A DNA stretch of 64,000 bases from NCBI GenBank assembly GCA_030998015.1, contig JARWMV010000025.1:124001-188000 (forward strand), given 5' to 3'. Under the pieces are notes generated by a model. It saw only the letters and a list, made by a program, of their open reading frames with translations, did not search any database and was not told the origin of the DNA. Each line of letters begins with the position of its first letter. Position 1 is the stretch's first letter. A program made the translations under genes and the position numbers. Source of the stretch: Ceratorhiza oryzae-sativae (lineage: Eukaryota; Basidiomycota; Agaricomycetes; Cantharellales; Ceratobasidiaceae). This document shows positions 1-12,370 of the stretch, piece after piece.

Positions 1-2226
1 GGAGATGGTGCGAACTCTCGAGCGAGTCCGTATCCGACTCGTCCTCGTCGTGCTCTTCCTCAATGTCCGAGCTTGAGCCACCACTATCCAGCTGTGCAGA
101 CTCGATTTGTTCAGCCAGCGGTCGGAGCGTCTTGTTTGGTGATTTGGGACTCTGAGGTTTCTCCTTGAGCTTCTTTCGCTTGCTTCGTCTCGCGGCTCGA
201 ATAGACGCTCGCACCCCTCGGTTCCTCTCCTTGTCCTTGTGATGGCTTTTGGGCACGTCGTACTTGAACGTCGGCGGAAAATCGATCACGGGCTCTTCGA
301 AACCAAGGAAGAGCTTGTTCGACCGCATGTTTGTTCGCAATTCATCAAACTCTTGTGCTTTGAGGTAGTCTAAAGCGGAGGAAGGGCAAGGATGAAACGA
401 GATGAGATTCAAACGACCAAGTCAGATATATTAGCCCAAAATAAGAGACTAGGACGCACCATGTCGAGAAATTAACCAATCCGCATGCAGTCTCGTGAGA
501 TCCAATCGAAAATTGAGATCTCCGCAGATGAAAGTGTAATCAAACGTGTCCGTGATGTCAGGCTTGTCTGACCTCATATATTAGCATCATACGTCATTCG
601 ATAAATGCAAAAGGAGACCCACCAGGCTTAGGTTTCCTAGGATACAGCGCTTCACCAAAGTTGTCGACTCGGAGCTCAGCCTGGATCTTTTCCATGTTCT
701 CAATACGCATGGCTTGACGACCTTCGTGCGCTGGATCAAGGGGGGATTAGGTAAATCGTTGAACAGATAGGGGTAGTCGCACCAGCTAGATGAGCGTTAA
801 CAAACAGAAACGACCGTCCGGCAACGTTCAAGCTAATCCCAACTCCGCCCTTGTTGCCCAGACGCCCGCCAATTAATCCAGCAGTTACGCTCGACTTGGA
901 TACGCCTTGTGCACACATGGTTACTATCCGCTCGGGGTCAATAAGATAAACTCACCTCGAACCAAGGGCCTCGTCTCGCGATGAACGTAAATCGCCAAAT
1001 AAATCCCCATCAATCTCTCCTTTGCGACGAGCACGTACGGCTTGGTTGCGGTGGGATCGTTCCAAGCCATATGCCCGTTGGAGTGCGATAGACCGTGGCC
1101 GTTCAAAAACGTGTTCATCCGACGAGGCGAAGGCGGGATTTTAGGCCTCGCACCTCCGTCACCACCCGATTTCTTGCCTTCTGCCAAAGTGGCAGACGGC
1201 AACGAAGGGGATCGTGAGGGCGTCGGACTGGGAGGCGGCAGCGGGTGCCGTTCTGACATCGGACTTGCCGGAAGCGGCACCACCCCTGTACCATCAGGGG
1301 CGACCCCAATACGACTCGATTTGCACAACCAATCTCGAGCAAGGCGGACCAGCCCGAGGTGTGCTGTAGCGACGCGCTCGACGGGTGCTGATACGTTGGT
1401 CCGTCGGGGGGTAAGAGTTGATACTCTTCTTCTTCGCTCCGGCGGGGTTTGGTCACTTTGGATTTCGGAGACGGGTCATCTTGTTTCGGCTGTTGGTGGA
1501 TCAAGGAATGAGGGGAGAGCGAGTGACAGGGGGTGAGAAACGGACCTTGGACTTGTCCTTGTCCTTTGAGCGGTCCATCTTGACAGCACCCATGCCCATC
1601 GGGAGTAGCCCCGTCGGGCATTCCTGTCCGGCACTGTCAACACGTAAATCATCAGCCTGCAGAGTGATGCGCCCAGGAAGAGAGGCGCACACTACAATGA
1701 TATTATACGGATGTGTAGAATCCCGAGTTCAAAGTTGGCTGCAGCAGGGTTGGGGCCCTCAGGAGTGTTGTACGGAGGTACCTCACCGAGTAGCGCATCA
1801 AGGTTTCCCTGCGCGGACGAGTGAGCCGGCGTCGGGTCAGGCGAAAGCGACGAACCTTGGGCAGCGTATCGTTCATGTTCCATGAGATGATGCGTATCTT
1901 GAGACTGTGTTCGTACGGCGCCTCTCGCTCTTGCGCGGACTCTTCTACGGGCGGCGGCGAAGACACCGACGGCCCATGTCGCGGAAACAGCGCGTGCAGT
2001 CGGGAGAGTACGCCTGATGGTCGTCAGCAACAAGCGAGAGGAGATAACGACATTTACGGCATGTACCTGTTCGCCCGTCGCTGTCCCTAACACCCGCCAA
2101 CCTCGGCTTGCTCTTCCTTGGCGAATCGGTCCCCGTCCCAGTCATGGCCACAGTCGACGCTGGGACCAGGACTGACATCTGTGCGTCGGTGGCAGTGTAC
2201 TCGATCAGCGCTAAGATGACCAACAT
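1..2226 (-). CDS. Type II inositol polyphosphate 5-phosphatase, 3' end beyond window
   Basis: Removes the 5-phosphate from phosphoinositides or inositol phosphates (family knowledge). Read on the minus strand, the pieces are an N-terminal stretch starting MLVILALIEYT, then IISWNMNDTLPKG (the endonuclease/exonuclease/phosphatase start motif), then GGRLGNKGGVGISL and FLFVNAHLAAHEGRQAMR, then GDLNFRLDLTRLHADWL, then FPPTFKYDVPKS. These are the ordered motifs of the 5-phosphatase fold. The PxWCDR motif would lie beyond base 1, so the gene is partial. A Ser/Pro- and Lys-rich insert of roughly 150 residues lies between the first motif and GNKGG. No Sac domain is visible in the part present. Several short introns break the frame. 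The start is the ATG at 2226; a further upstream exon cannot be excluded. Family is firm, ortholog is not. Confidence 0.85.
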
Positions 2227-2303
2227 AGCTTAATTAAAGGTGACAGGTGTGTTTGTCAAGTATAAACATAGGAAAGCGGGCTTCTACAACAACAAAAAGG
2301 ATA

Positions 2304-3316
2304 CTAGAAGATAGAATTGATAATGCCACCGCCCACAGCCGCGCCTGCACCAAATCCAAGCCCTCCGGCCGCGCTGGTGGCCATTAGCCCGCCCAACTTG
2401 CCAAACTTGCCCTTTTTCTTCTCCTCCTCGGTCGGTTGCACCGGACCTGCTTGTTGATATGTTGCAGGCGGGCCGGGAGGGGGCGCGTATTGGGGTTGTT
2501 GTTGGTATTGTGGCTGATACTGGTCCTTTTCGTTGTATCCGTATGACGGCGCATAGCTCGGAGCTGGGGCCGAGGCTGAAGCGTTTGGTCTGGGCACGTG
2601 TTAGAACGCGTCTGGTAGAGCGAAGTTGCGACTAGCCCTTACAGTTTCTCGACATAGTTCGACGGGAACATGCCTTCCCTGCCGTTCAGCCGTCCAGTCC
2701 ACCAGTCTGCATTCTCCTCCTTTGTAATTTGGATAATATCCCCAGCGCGGAACGTCAAGTCGTCCTTCATCTGTACCACAGACCACCTATCAGCAGTATT
2801 CTCCGATGCCCACACAGCAACACATACCTGTCCATCGAGGTTATAGTCCCACAATGCCTTGGCTTGTGCGCCTCCCGGAGGCGGAGGGGGAACAGGTCGC
2901 TTGAGGGCGCTCATTCCCGGAGCAGGCGAACCCGAGTTGTACGGGGGTGCACCAGACGGGGGTCCGCCCGGGAACATGGGCGGGGCCGTGTTCGCGTTGT
3001 CGTTCGCATACGAGGGCACGGGCGACGGGCCGCTTGGAAACGACATAGGCGCTGCACTAGGCGCGTTATACGACGCGGACGCAGGCGCGGGACTGCGATT
3101 CGGAGCGCCGCCATACAGAGCCGGCATCCCCCCTCCGACGTTGACGTTTCTTATGCCCGCCGTCACGCTCTCGAGAGATCCAGCGCCGGCGCGCGACAAG
3201 ACGCCCAACACGGTTTGAGCATCGGAGGACGAAATGTGGCCCTGGGAAGAGAGAAAGTTGATGTCGGATTCGAGTCGGGAGATTAGGTGCGAGAGCAGGG
3301 GGTCTTGTGGTGCCAT
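2304..3316 (-). CDS. LSB1: LSB1/PIN3-like SH3 protein (actin-patch, WASP-binding type)
   Basis: I resolve three exons (3316-2828, 2770-2643, 2589-2304) giving 300 residues; both introns are GT...AG, 57 and 53 nt. Residues about 1-50 form a helical N-terminal region (LISRLESDINFLSSQGHIS) as in yeast Lsb1 and Pin3. A Pro/Ala/Ser-rich linker follows, then one SH3 domain (AKALWDYNLDGQ ... DDLTFRAGDIIQI ... ADWWTGRLNGREGMFPSNYVE). The tail is Gln/Tyr/Pro-rich and ends GAGAAVGGGIINSIF, very like the yeast Lsb1/Pin3 C-terminus. The yeast proteins bind Las17/WASP, regulate actin patches and have a prion-promoting Q-rich tail; the same role here is inference. It is transcribed in the same direction as the upstream 5-phosphatase, with 77 bp between the two coding ends. 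Confidence 0.88.
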
Positions 3317-5637
3317 CGTTGTTGGTCGTGGATGTCTGCGGCGGTGTGCCGAGGCAGGTCGGCTGGTGACAGCATGTCAAGCGCCGAGACGCGCACCCAG
3401 ATAAAGCACAGTAAATAGAATAAATACAGTAAACCCAGCTCAAAATCTTAGAGCCTTCGTGTCCCGCAGAACTCCCACTTGTCTTTAGAATATCGCACTC
3501 ACTAGTCCACCCCTCCGATCACAGCCTCTAGACATCATTCGACATGAGCTTGGCCCTCGAGGCCGATAAAATGCCCAGGCCAGACTTAACAGCACGAGCG
3601 CCGAAGCCTCCTGCAGCAGAATTTGCCATGGTACCCTTCAACTTGCCAAATTAAACCTTACCCGGTCAAGGGTAGGAAGTTTCAGACCGAGTCTACCCAC
3701 CTCTGTCTGTTCGAACAACATTTGGCCAGCGGAATGGGTTGGGGGAAAGCGAGGGGGTGGAACTACTGACCATTAAAGTCCGCATGTGCCAGATTTAGCG
3801 GTTTGCGAGCGACCTGACAAGGAGCCAAGGGCTATGAAGGAACAGCTTCGATTTTCATGCATCGATCCGAGGTGAACATTCCTTGTTGTCCATTCAGGGG
3901 TTCAGCCCATCAGTCCTCGCTCGTTTCGACTTTGGCTCTAGCTTTGAACGCTATATCCGCGGGACCACGCTTATTCTTGACTTTCAGACGATGAGCACAT
4001 GTAAGATCAGACTCACTAAGGACTCATAATCCCACTTAGCTTCAGCCATCAATACAGTCAGGGCGGTCGACCGAACCGGGGGGGTTCGAGGCGGAGCCCT
4101 CGTCGTTTACACACTGAGGGACACATGCCCTTCCTCCTGCTGTACCCCTGGTTCCGTGTTAACAGCTGAACTAGGCAGCCGGCCGGAGATAACGTGCACA
4201 CCCTCTGCCGAAATTCAACCTACAGACGCGTTTGTGGAGGGTCTCCGCGAACGCGGTTGAGTGTATGCGCCAGTAGGTAGGGTGCAATATCTCCCATTGT
4301 TGAGTACTAGTCGCGATATAACAGATTGTGATAGCTTGGAGAAAATGCGGTCTTGCATAGCTGTTGCCTTATAGATTTTAGCTGCAAATCACAAAGGCGT
4401 CTTGGCGTAGTGATCGGGCTTGCTGGCTTACCGGTTCAAGGAACGAATCCTGCCCATCTTGACCGTCGCCTTGCAGCTCGCGTTGGGGCATCTTGTTTTA
4501 AGTTGTCTGGGGCTCGCTTTAACGAATCTACTCTGGTTCGTTTAAATTCAGGTTGAACCCAGAAACGTGGTAGAAGTAGTGTTTACAACCAGGTGACAAG
4601 TGCGATGGAAGTGAGTTTGACATTACGAGCGAACAGTGGTAACAGCTACGAGAAAAAGGCTGCATTCCCTCTACGAGATTGTCAATCAGGGGCAGGCCAT
4701 GAGCCCCTGAGGTGACATCCAACTCTTAGGATATCCGCAAGCCATCTTGTTGTGTGGGGTCGAGCACCCGTAGAAAAGAGTATGAAATGTGTTTAAAAGG
4801 TAGAACATGCCCCAACGGATTCGGGTCCTGTATAGTACAGGGTTAGTGTAACTTCTTATACCACCTTGCGCCATTCTTTCGACCGGTATTCGCGTCAATT
4901 TGGTTTTAAAACAATGGAAAAGTATCTATAGATTCAAGGAGCAATATACCTAGCTCAGAGTTTTGGATGATAGCGGGTTGAAGTTCTTAGGTCCAGCTGG
5001 CTTAGGGCTGAGCCTGGTTGATCAACGGCTTGAAATCGAACTCGATCTGGGGACAAACCACGATTCAGGGGTTGCGTCATACAATTATGGTCTGTTATGA
5101 GCTCGATGGTTGCAACAAGTTAGCGCGCATATTATCTCTGCCGAGCCTGGGTGATGCTAGTGATAGAGCATTAGCTTCGCCTTTCAGTTCGTTTCGGTGG
5201 CGTGCATTAATCTTTTAGGGAACCTTTGGAGGTTCCGGGTTCATACTGGTGTGGATACAGTGTACTCTGCGCTTGCAGTGCAACCCAGTTATTGGCGCTT
5301 CTTTGGCATCACTTTGTAGTCAATTACCAAACTCTAGCTCTACTAAATCATTCAAATGGGCTAGGCATATCAAGAGTAGAGGGATGAGATTTGTGGCCAA
5401 ATATGGGGAATGGTTACGGCATAAGCATGAGATAGCTGAATCCCTCAAGATGGCAAGCAAGAAATTGAGTGTAGGGACCACCGGGCCTAATTGGTGATAA
5501 AAATACATCTTTAAGGCTATCGGTACAAAGTATCATCCAAATTTGTTCAGCTAGGTTGTAAAGTGGTTCGTGAATCAGGATGCACGTGATTATTTCCCGA
5601 CAGCCATTTCCGCCACCACTACACACTCTCTTTCACG
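3317..5637. other. Gene-free intergenic stretch
   Basis: About 2.3 kb with only short, non-conserved open frames. Two places (near 4400-4460 and 5150-5255) have tRNA-like letters (TAGTGAT, GGTTC) but neither folds into a proper tRNA by eye. No transposon ends or LTR were recognised. The right end should hold the promoter of UBA4. Confidence 0.5.
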
Positions 5638-7705
5638 ATGGCCGATTTGAAAGATCGTGAAATCGAAAAACTCAAACATAGAATTTCACAACTCGAATCC
5701 CAGATTCGAAGCTTGGGACATGAGCCATGCCCAGCAAGCGAGGAGACCCATTACCACGACAAATCAACGGGAACACAATTGGATTCACAAACTAGACCTC
5801 TTGAACTAGACGAATATGTACGCTACGGTCGACAAATGATTCTCCCAGGATTCGGCTTGCCTTGTGAGCAACATGTTAAACTTCACTCAAATCAATTTTG
5901 TAACTGCTGCGCTTTTGATTCAGCACAACTTATCCTTCGGCGGTCGTCTGTGTTGGTTGTCGGAGCTGGTGGACTAGGCTGCCCCGCGTTGATGTATCTT
6001 GCTGCAGCGGGCGCAGGTATGTCTTGGAGCGAATCATATGCCCCGTTCCTAAAGTGTGGATTATTCAACTAATCTGTTGCATAGGAAAGCTTACCATCGT
6101 CGACCACGACACAGTTGAATTATCGAATCTTCACAGACAAGTATTGCATAGCGTAGACACTATTGGAAAACCAAAGGTCGAATCAGCTCGGCAAACTTTG
6201 CTTAGGTTGGTCTCGCGCCCAGGTTTTGTCTTGATTGTTGGGGTCACCAATAAATTTGCTCCAGGATCAACCCCTCGATCGAGATAACGACATACTGTCT
6301 TCCACTTGTTTCTTCTACTCTATTGGATATCTTCCCCCCAGAATCAACATATGATATTGTTCTAGACTGCAGCGACACGCCATCTACACGCTATCTTCTC
6401 TCCGACATAACCGCGCGTCTCGGCATCCCTCTGATTTCTGGTGCTGCCCAAAGAACCGACGGCCAGCTTGTTGTTTACAATCTTCCAGCTCATGTATCTG
6501 GGAACACAAAACAATCAGAACTTGATGCATCCACTCTAAAGCCAGGGCCTTGCATGCGATGTGTCTTCCCTTCTGTGTCTCGAACTGGGGCTGGTGCTGA
6601 ACGCTGCTCGGATGTTGGTGTCCTTGGACCGGTGGTGGGTGTAATTGGGGTGCTTATGGCACTAGAAACCATTAAAGTTCTAACGGGATTCGGAATAGAG
6701 GGTGAGTGCGCATTTATCCGTCAGTTTTGAGGGCCTGCTGTATGACCGCAATTTTGGATCGGTCCGAATCAATCATGTGTTTTACGCATTGTGACAGACT
6801 GCGAAACCCATACGCCGTCGATGTTACTCTATAGCGCGCTTTCCCCACGCCCTTTCAAGGCCATCAAGTTGAGACCCCGCCAGCCCAGATGCCGAGGCTG
6901 CTCGGGCACGCCCTTGAACAATTGGGGCGAGCAGAATTTTTCCAATATTTTAGCCGACATTAAACATCTGGAAGATGATTATGTCGAATTTTGCGGAGGT
7001 ATTCCTGACCCTGTGAACACGGGAATGATTTTGGGAGAGCCTGGAAGCAGGGTCAACGCTTTGGTGAGTATGGGGTGTTGATCTACGATATAATACACCC
7101 GAGTGAATCCCACGACTACTGTGCGTTACTGAGTCTAACCGATATCATGATAAACCCGCTTAGGAATTGCAGGCTGCTCTGATCGGCTCGAAAATATCAG
7201 GAACACCGCCAAATGTCATCGACACCCGACCACCAACTGAATTTGGCATATGCTCCATCCCAGGATCTACCAGTACGTGCGATCAGGGGTTACTTCCACA
7301 GCATACACCCACATCACTCACATGGGCTTGGAATGCTTATCCTCTTTCATAACCATTGTCTCGTTATGCCTCCCCCACTCATTATTAGAGACAAAGCTGC
7401 CCAAATACCCACCAGCCGTTTCGGGGATATGCATATACTAATTTACTCCCGTTACAGACGTACCTCTCGCGCAGCTCTTAAAAAAGCCAAATTTATGCTT
7501 GCCTCTACGGCCGTCTAGAACGTTTGTAGTTTGCAGACTCGGCAACGACTCGCAAATCGCGGCCCGCGTGCTCCGTAAGGCTCTCCTAGGAGAGAAGGAC
7601 ACTCCAGAAAAGCGAGACGAGCTCACAACGCACGACGTAGTGGATGTGATTGGTGGGCTTCATGCCTGGGCCAGAGAAGTAGATCAGACTTTTCCTGTGT
7701 ATTGA
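5638..7705 (+). CDS. UBA4: Adenylyltransferase and sulfurtransferase UBA4/MOCS3
   Basis: E1-like enzyme that adenylates and then thiocarboxylates the C-terminus of Urm1 for tRNA 2-thiolation and, in the MOCS3 family, the MoaD-like molybdopterin subunit. An N-terminal coiled coil ([19 protein letters not shown]) precedes the ThiF/E1 domain with [21 protein letters not shown] (nucleotide binding), [12 protein letters not shown] and [14 protein letters not shown]. The zinc cysteines are CMRC and CRGC, and the catalytic cysteine lies in [14 protein letters not shown]. The C-terminal rhodanese domain has [12 protein letters not shown], whose Cys is the persulfide site. The coding sequence is split by several short introns (after ILPGFGLP and after LAAAGAG, for example). 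The start ATG at 5638 opens the coiled coil; the stop is TGA at 7703-7705. All key residues are present. Confidence 0.93.
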
Positions 7706-7943
7706 AGCCTATCATTCCCACTGCTTCGGTTTGAGTCTAAAATTCGCAGCTGGAGTTGGCGATCAACATTAGCTTCCAATAATCGTAACTCGTCTGTTTG
7801 CGATCACAGTGTGGGTAGTACACAATTAGCGGTTATATTCCGCATTGATACTCAGGATTTATTGTTTTCTATTCGATAATAATTGCGAAGCATGAATAGA
7901 AGCCTCGGCTCTGTGCCACGTCTGATGTTCGTAACCGACGATT

Positions 7944-7965
7944 CCGTGGGGTGTGCACCCCACGG
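7944..7965. repeat. Perfect inverted repeat, 10-bp arms, 2-nt loop
   Basis: CCGTGGGGTG and its exact reverse complement CACCCCACGG are separated by TG. It lies about 240 bp past the UBA4 stop codon. It could be a protein-binding palindrome or cruciform; no function is known. Confidence 0.6.
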
Positions 7966-8148
7966 TACGTGTCATGCATCAAAACCAACGCAGACAGAGG
8001 ACATCCAAACTGTGAATTTGGAACAACACCCCTCGGTGTGATTAGCGTTTGATGTTCAAAGCAAGACGGTTGCTTGTTTTAGGTATATTGGTTTGTACAT
8101 GCATCATACCGGGGTCGGCTCCGGTCTACATATAACCAATGCATTCCC

Positions 8149-8179
8149 ACGTACAATAGCCATCCATGCTATTGTACGT
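8149..8179. repeat. Perfect hairpin, 12-bp arms, 7-nt loop
   Basis: ACGTACAATAGC is followed by a 7-nt spacer and its exact reverse complement GCTATTGTACGT. It is about 180 bp from the previous palindrome. It may be a small mobile-element relic or a structured RNA stem; nothing else supports either. Confidence 0.6.
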
Positions 8180-9197
8180 CGGCGAAGTAGTGCCGCAGAT
8201 CTGAGCTAGTACGTTTGGAGCATCGAGGGACCATTCTAGTCATAATCATTGGTGCGCCGTCATTCATCGGGTAAACCTCTCAGCAATTAGCTCACGGTGA
8301 TTTTTATAGCACAAACCCTATTTTCTGCCGCATTACCCCATGGATTATCATGTTGAGTTCGGCGAAAGACAAATCCGAACGCCTACGACCTAGCCGAATG
8401 TTTTATGATGTCCTTCGAAACGAGGTTGGAAAAGCGCACCGGAATGGCTATTAATCGGATCGTTGAGCATCCTTCACTTTTTTTTATAAAAATTACCATC
8501 TGATGGGTACATTTTGAAGAATGGGTGCGCAGGGCCGGCCAGAGGTTACCCCCGTAGCCACCCTATCGCCACAAGAACCCCTGATTGAAATGCATCAATC
8601 GCCATCTCTTATTGTCCTCCATCGTTGGTCCTGATCTATCAACCAAGTAGCAATATTAGAAGGGGCATCATTCCAGTTACGAGCGCATGACCATCATGGA
8701 TGATTCTCCGACGCTCAAAAGCGCTTGCTGACCAAAAAAAGCGAGAGGGGGCGAACAATAGCGATGGTGACCATTGAGACTATGCTCAGACAGAGCCCAA
8801 GAAACCCGCTAAATTAGATTTAGAGGCGGATCGTCGCCATCGCCCTTGGGCGAACAATGCATGACGTCTAGGCCATTGTCCTCGTCAATGTGTCTCAAGT
8901 CGTGTGAGCTGCGTGGCTCGCTGTCTGCCGGGCAATGTTGAATAAATATGTACTAGATTTGCTAGACGTAGAATAATGATAATATCTACAGGGTAGCAGT
9001 AGACAAAGGTGATTGAAACAGCGATGGTCTGAAATACAGAAATCCATGTGACAGTGAACGAAGGTTTAGGAGGAATGCGCAAGTGGGGAGGAGCGAACGA
9101 ATACATGGGATGAATACGGATGAGTACACACGAAACCAAAATAGATGATGTATGAACGAAAGTTTAATGCTACAGGTTGCGGTCAACGCGAACGAGT

Positions 9198-11134
9198 CTA
9201 GATACGACGGTTCAGGGTTTCGTTGCGATAAACCTTGAGAAGAGGCACAAGACTCGTTCCACCCGTCCCGCGCACAGCACCAGAGTCGAGTGAAGGATCT
9301 CGCACGATGGTACGAGACCGAGCTGGACATATCACATAGCGAGTCACGACGCGGATATGTGCATCACGGAAACCAGAGAGAGCAACGAGAGCGGCATTGT
9401 AGGATTTGGCGAGAGGAGAAGTAGAGTCGGAAGAAGTCAAGGCGAACGGTAGGGCCGAACGAAAGGGAACGAAGGTGATCGAGAAAGAGTTGGTGGCCAC
9501 CCGGCATATACTTGCGCATGCGCTAGGGGCAGCCGTAAATACGCGGAAAGGAGTAAGATAGACCTATGACTTACCCCAAGGAATGAGGTATCGAGCGGCT
9601 CCTGCGCGTGTACTGGAATATTAATCTCCAAAGGAAGGAAGGACTTAGTATCGTCCTCGGTGGGGGTAAGAGGGGGGTGTCGAGCCCTGTGTTCATACGA
9701 GCTCGAGTGGGATGAGCGTGTGGGTTGAACGCGGGGTTGACGGACCGCATCCGAGACGCGAATGGGCAGCGAGCAATATCATCCAGGGATCGACCTCCGA
9801 TGCCTGGAGAAGGAGGGGGCGTGTCTGGAAGGGACATTGCGAAGGAACAACCGCGTGACGCTCGAGCATTGGGGTGAACGACGTCCAGAAACACTGAGAT
9901 TATCTTTATGTTAGTCGAGAGGAAACTCAATTGAGGCGGGATTGGCGCACCATCGAACGCATGCATCAAGGCGGACTGGCCTGCCGATGGCCCAGAGCAT
10001 TGCATCGCGACGCCTTGGCCGTCGACTCCTTCATATAACCACATAGGGGAATCGGCGCCTTGATCCGCACCACGAATCCACTGAAGGAAATTTCATTAGA
10101 TTAACGTGCGTATGAAGGAGCTCAAATAACTCACCGGACGGAAAGTAAAATAGAAGAACATGGGGTCACACCCATCTCGAACCGCATCCAAAATCGCTGT
10201 AATGTCCTCGATCACCCGAGCCAGCTGGGAGAGATGCGCAGCAAGGCAAGCCTGATCCTCGGTCGAAGTTAGACCATGTTCGATTTGCCGAGCGCATTTA
10301 GACATGATGTCCATGGCCTCGAGGCCGCGTATCTCGATGCGTGCAGACGTCAGGAAAAAATGTTCCTCCTGAGGATCGCGTGTGAACAAGTCTCGAATGC
10401 GGATGTTGGTGGTGCTCATAGGCTGAGAAGGGTCGATTAGATCCCAATTCCAGAGGACGGTGTCGGCGTATGTTACCTGATTTGATATTGGTCAGCACAT
10501 CGACTACGGAGTGCCGAATGAATACGGGCTACTCACGATCGGCGCAATGTCAAGTTGACGGGACACACCCACGAAGGGGATGGCGATGGGTTCCGGGATG
10601 GAGATAGGCGAACGGTCGGAGGCATCTTGACGCGGGGGAAGGGACTGGACGTAGAATTGAGTGATAAATGCGAGGACGTGGTGGGCTCTGCGCGCGCGCC
10701 GAATGTCAAATTCAAACGCTTGATGCGATAGAACGGGCAGCTGTGGGCGTTACGGTTGCTTTAGCCCTCGTCATCGAATGAAACTGCGCTCGTTGTTCGC
10801 TTACCTCGCAGACAGCGCGGCGCCATGACTTGCCAAACTTGACTTGAGACTCAGGCACGTCTTCATCGTCCCCAGGGCACGTAAAATGCTGAGAGGCAAC
10901 ATCGAGGAGACGCTCCCAGGCCTCATACTCGCCATCGAGACGCGAAAGTGGAGGCTCGGCGGGCATAAATGCGGTCTTGGCGTCGAGTTCAAAGTCAGAA
11001 GAGGCGAAATGAGAAAGATCGAAACCATTAGCGAGACCATAGCACGGGGCGCGCGGGGGTGCCTTCGAGAGCCCAAGCCACGAATGGGTGACCGAGTCGA
11101 GCGCAGATGAGAGCCAGGAGAACAGGGTTGCCAT
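9198..11134 (-). CDS. IDO: Indoleamine 2,3-dioxygenase with two compensating frame breaks
   Basis: Heme enzyme opening the tryptophan (indole) ring to N-formylkynurenine, first step of the kynurenine/NAD pathway. Start MATLFSWLSSALD at 11134. Recognisable blocks: YGLANGFDLSHF, FVGVSRQLDIAPIVTYADTV, MFFYFTFRPWIRG, CSGPSAGQSALMHAFDVFLDVV, then RMRKYMPGGHQLFLDHL, AKSYNAALVALSGFRDAHIR (His is the expected heme ligand) and the C-terminal GTGGTSLVPLLK. Introns follow FYFTFRP and MHAFD, and 9523-9574 is a 52-nt intron. The frame carrying SAGQS and the frame carrying DAHIR are the same after splicing. The block between them (LTPTEDD to about GPTVR, covering KYMPGGHQ) is in another frame. There is no AG acceptor between YMPGG and the C-terminal frame to allow another intron. 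See findings. Confidence 0.9.
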
Positions 11135-12370
11135 TGGTACGAGATTATCTCGAACTACGAGGAGTTTGGCAAGAGCGAGGTGTGTATACTACTGCCGTAC
11201 CAAGCATGTGCATGGCCGGCTTTTGTACCTGTCAGACATGGGCGAAGTTTGACTTGTGTCGAGAAATCGAGAGAACAGCGGGGAACCCGAATCAGTGGAG
11301 CATCTCCAAATCTGGACACAAAAAGGTCGACCCGAGTCGCGTAAAGTCTGTTCTGGCATTCGGCTGGCCCAGAATGGAAAAAGCGACGGACAGAAAGCGG
11401 GAGTACCTTTGAGACCCTGGAGCGCACACACCTGGGCGCACTAGTGCTCAAACGGGCGGTCGTATTGTCCGCAGCGCAAGTCGCCCCGTCGTCCCGCCGT
11501 TTCCGGTTGAGCATCCTTGGCGCACAGCTTTGATTTGACATCTGTGTCTTGTGTTTTGGTGACCAAGCGTGGCTGAGGAGGGAGCGTTTGATGATGCAGG
11601 TTTCGCCCAGATAGGAAACTGGGTTCCTTCTTGTGATACTAAGCAGGTTATTAAGCCTTCCCGGCCTCATTTCGTGGGTTGGAGGGGTCGGATTCGTACA
11701 GCAGGTTGTGATAAAGAGCGGAAACGAATATTTCCAAGGCTTTTCTTTTTGTCATTTTCGTCGGCTACGGGTCCGGTCGAATGAGGGCCAGACAGCCAAG
11801 GCACGGAGCGAGGACCCCTGGACATGTCAGTCAGCTACGGCTAAGTCCAGGCGCCGGGCAGCTCACCTGCAAATGAATTGTTTTGTCAATTGTCCTGGGA
11901 CCGAGCGCCTCCGGGATGACACCGTAGCCCACCGTGCTTGCGTCCGAGGGAAAGTTAGTTCGTTTGTCGAACAATAAGAAGCACGAGATTAACCTATTTC
12001 TTTGTAACGAGACTAGCATTTTCGCACTGCCGCCCAAAATTCACCATATCTGTGGTTCGCACAGAATGTGCCGAACCGTCGCAAAGATTCGGACTTCGGC
12101 ATGGCGACGTAGCCAACACCAAACGGGCACGTGAACCCCCACCAGCATCGTGACGCTTCCTCTACGCCTATTGTCCTTTATCGTCGCTGATAGTGATCTG
12201 ATATTATCCCAGATCAGTCTTGTCAATCCAACTCCAAGAAATAAAGCAAGCCAGATCGCGAGAAACAAATCACATGTCGGTGGGGTCAGTGTTGGCAATA
12301 ACACATGTTATCGTGTTAGTCAATGTTACTTATGTAATCATTGAATGTAATGTCAAAGTTAATGTCATAT
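11135..12370. other. Intergenic region upstream of IDO, bordering the repeat block
   Basis: About 1.2 kb. It should contain the IDO promoter. No convincing coding sequence or repeat end was recognised. From about 12.3 kb the base composition drops toward AT, as in the repeat block. Confidence 0.45.

Larger units (their letters stand above)
7706..9197. other. Intergenic region between convergent genes, with two perfect hairpins
   Basis: About 1.5 kb between the convergent 3' ends of UBA4 and IDO. No coding signal was found. Two near-palindromes are listed separately. Confidence 0.5.

Noticed and set aside
2729..3286. Plus-strand open frame of 185 codons opposite the SH3 gene
   Set aside because: Arg-rich shadow of the Pro-rich coding strand; no start context or motif.
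4400..4460. tRNA-like letters (TAGTGATCGG, GGTTCAAGGAACGAATCC)
   Set aside because: No acceptor stem or anticodon arm can be drawn; the B-box spacing is wrong.
5150..5255. Possible tRNA or SINE head (TGATAGAGCA ... GGTTCCGGGTTC)
   Set aside because: The arms do not pair, and there is no poly(A) or target duplication.
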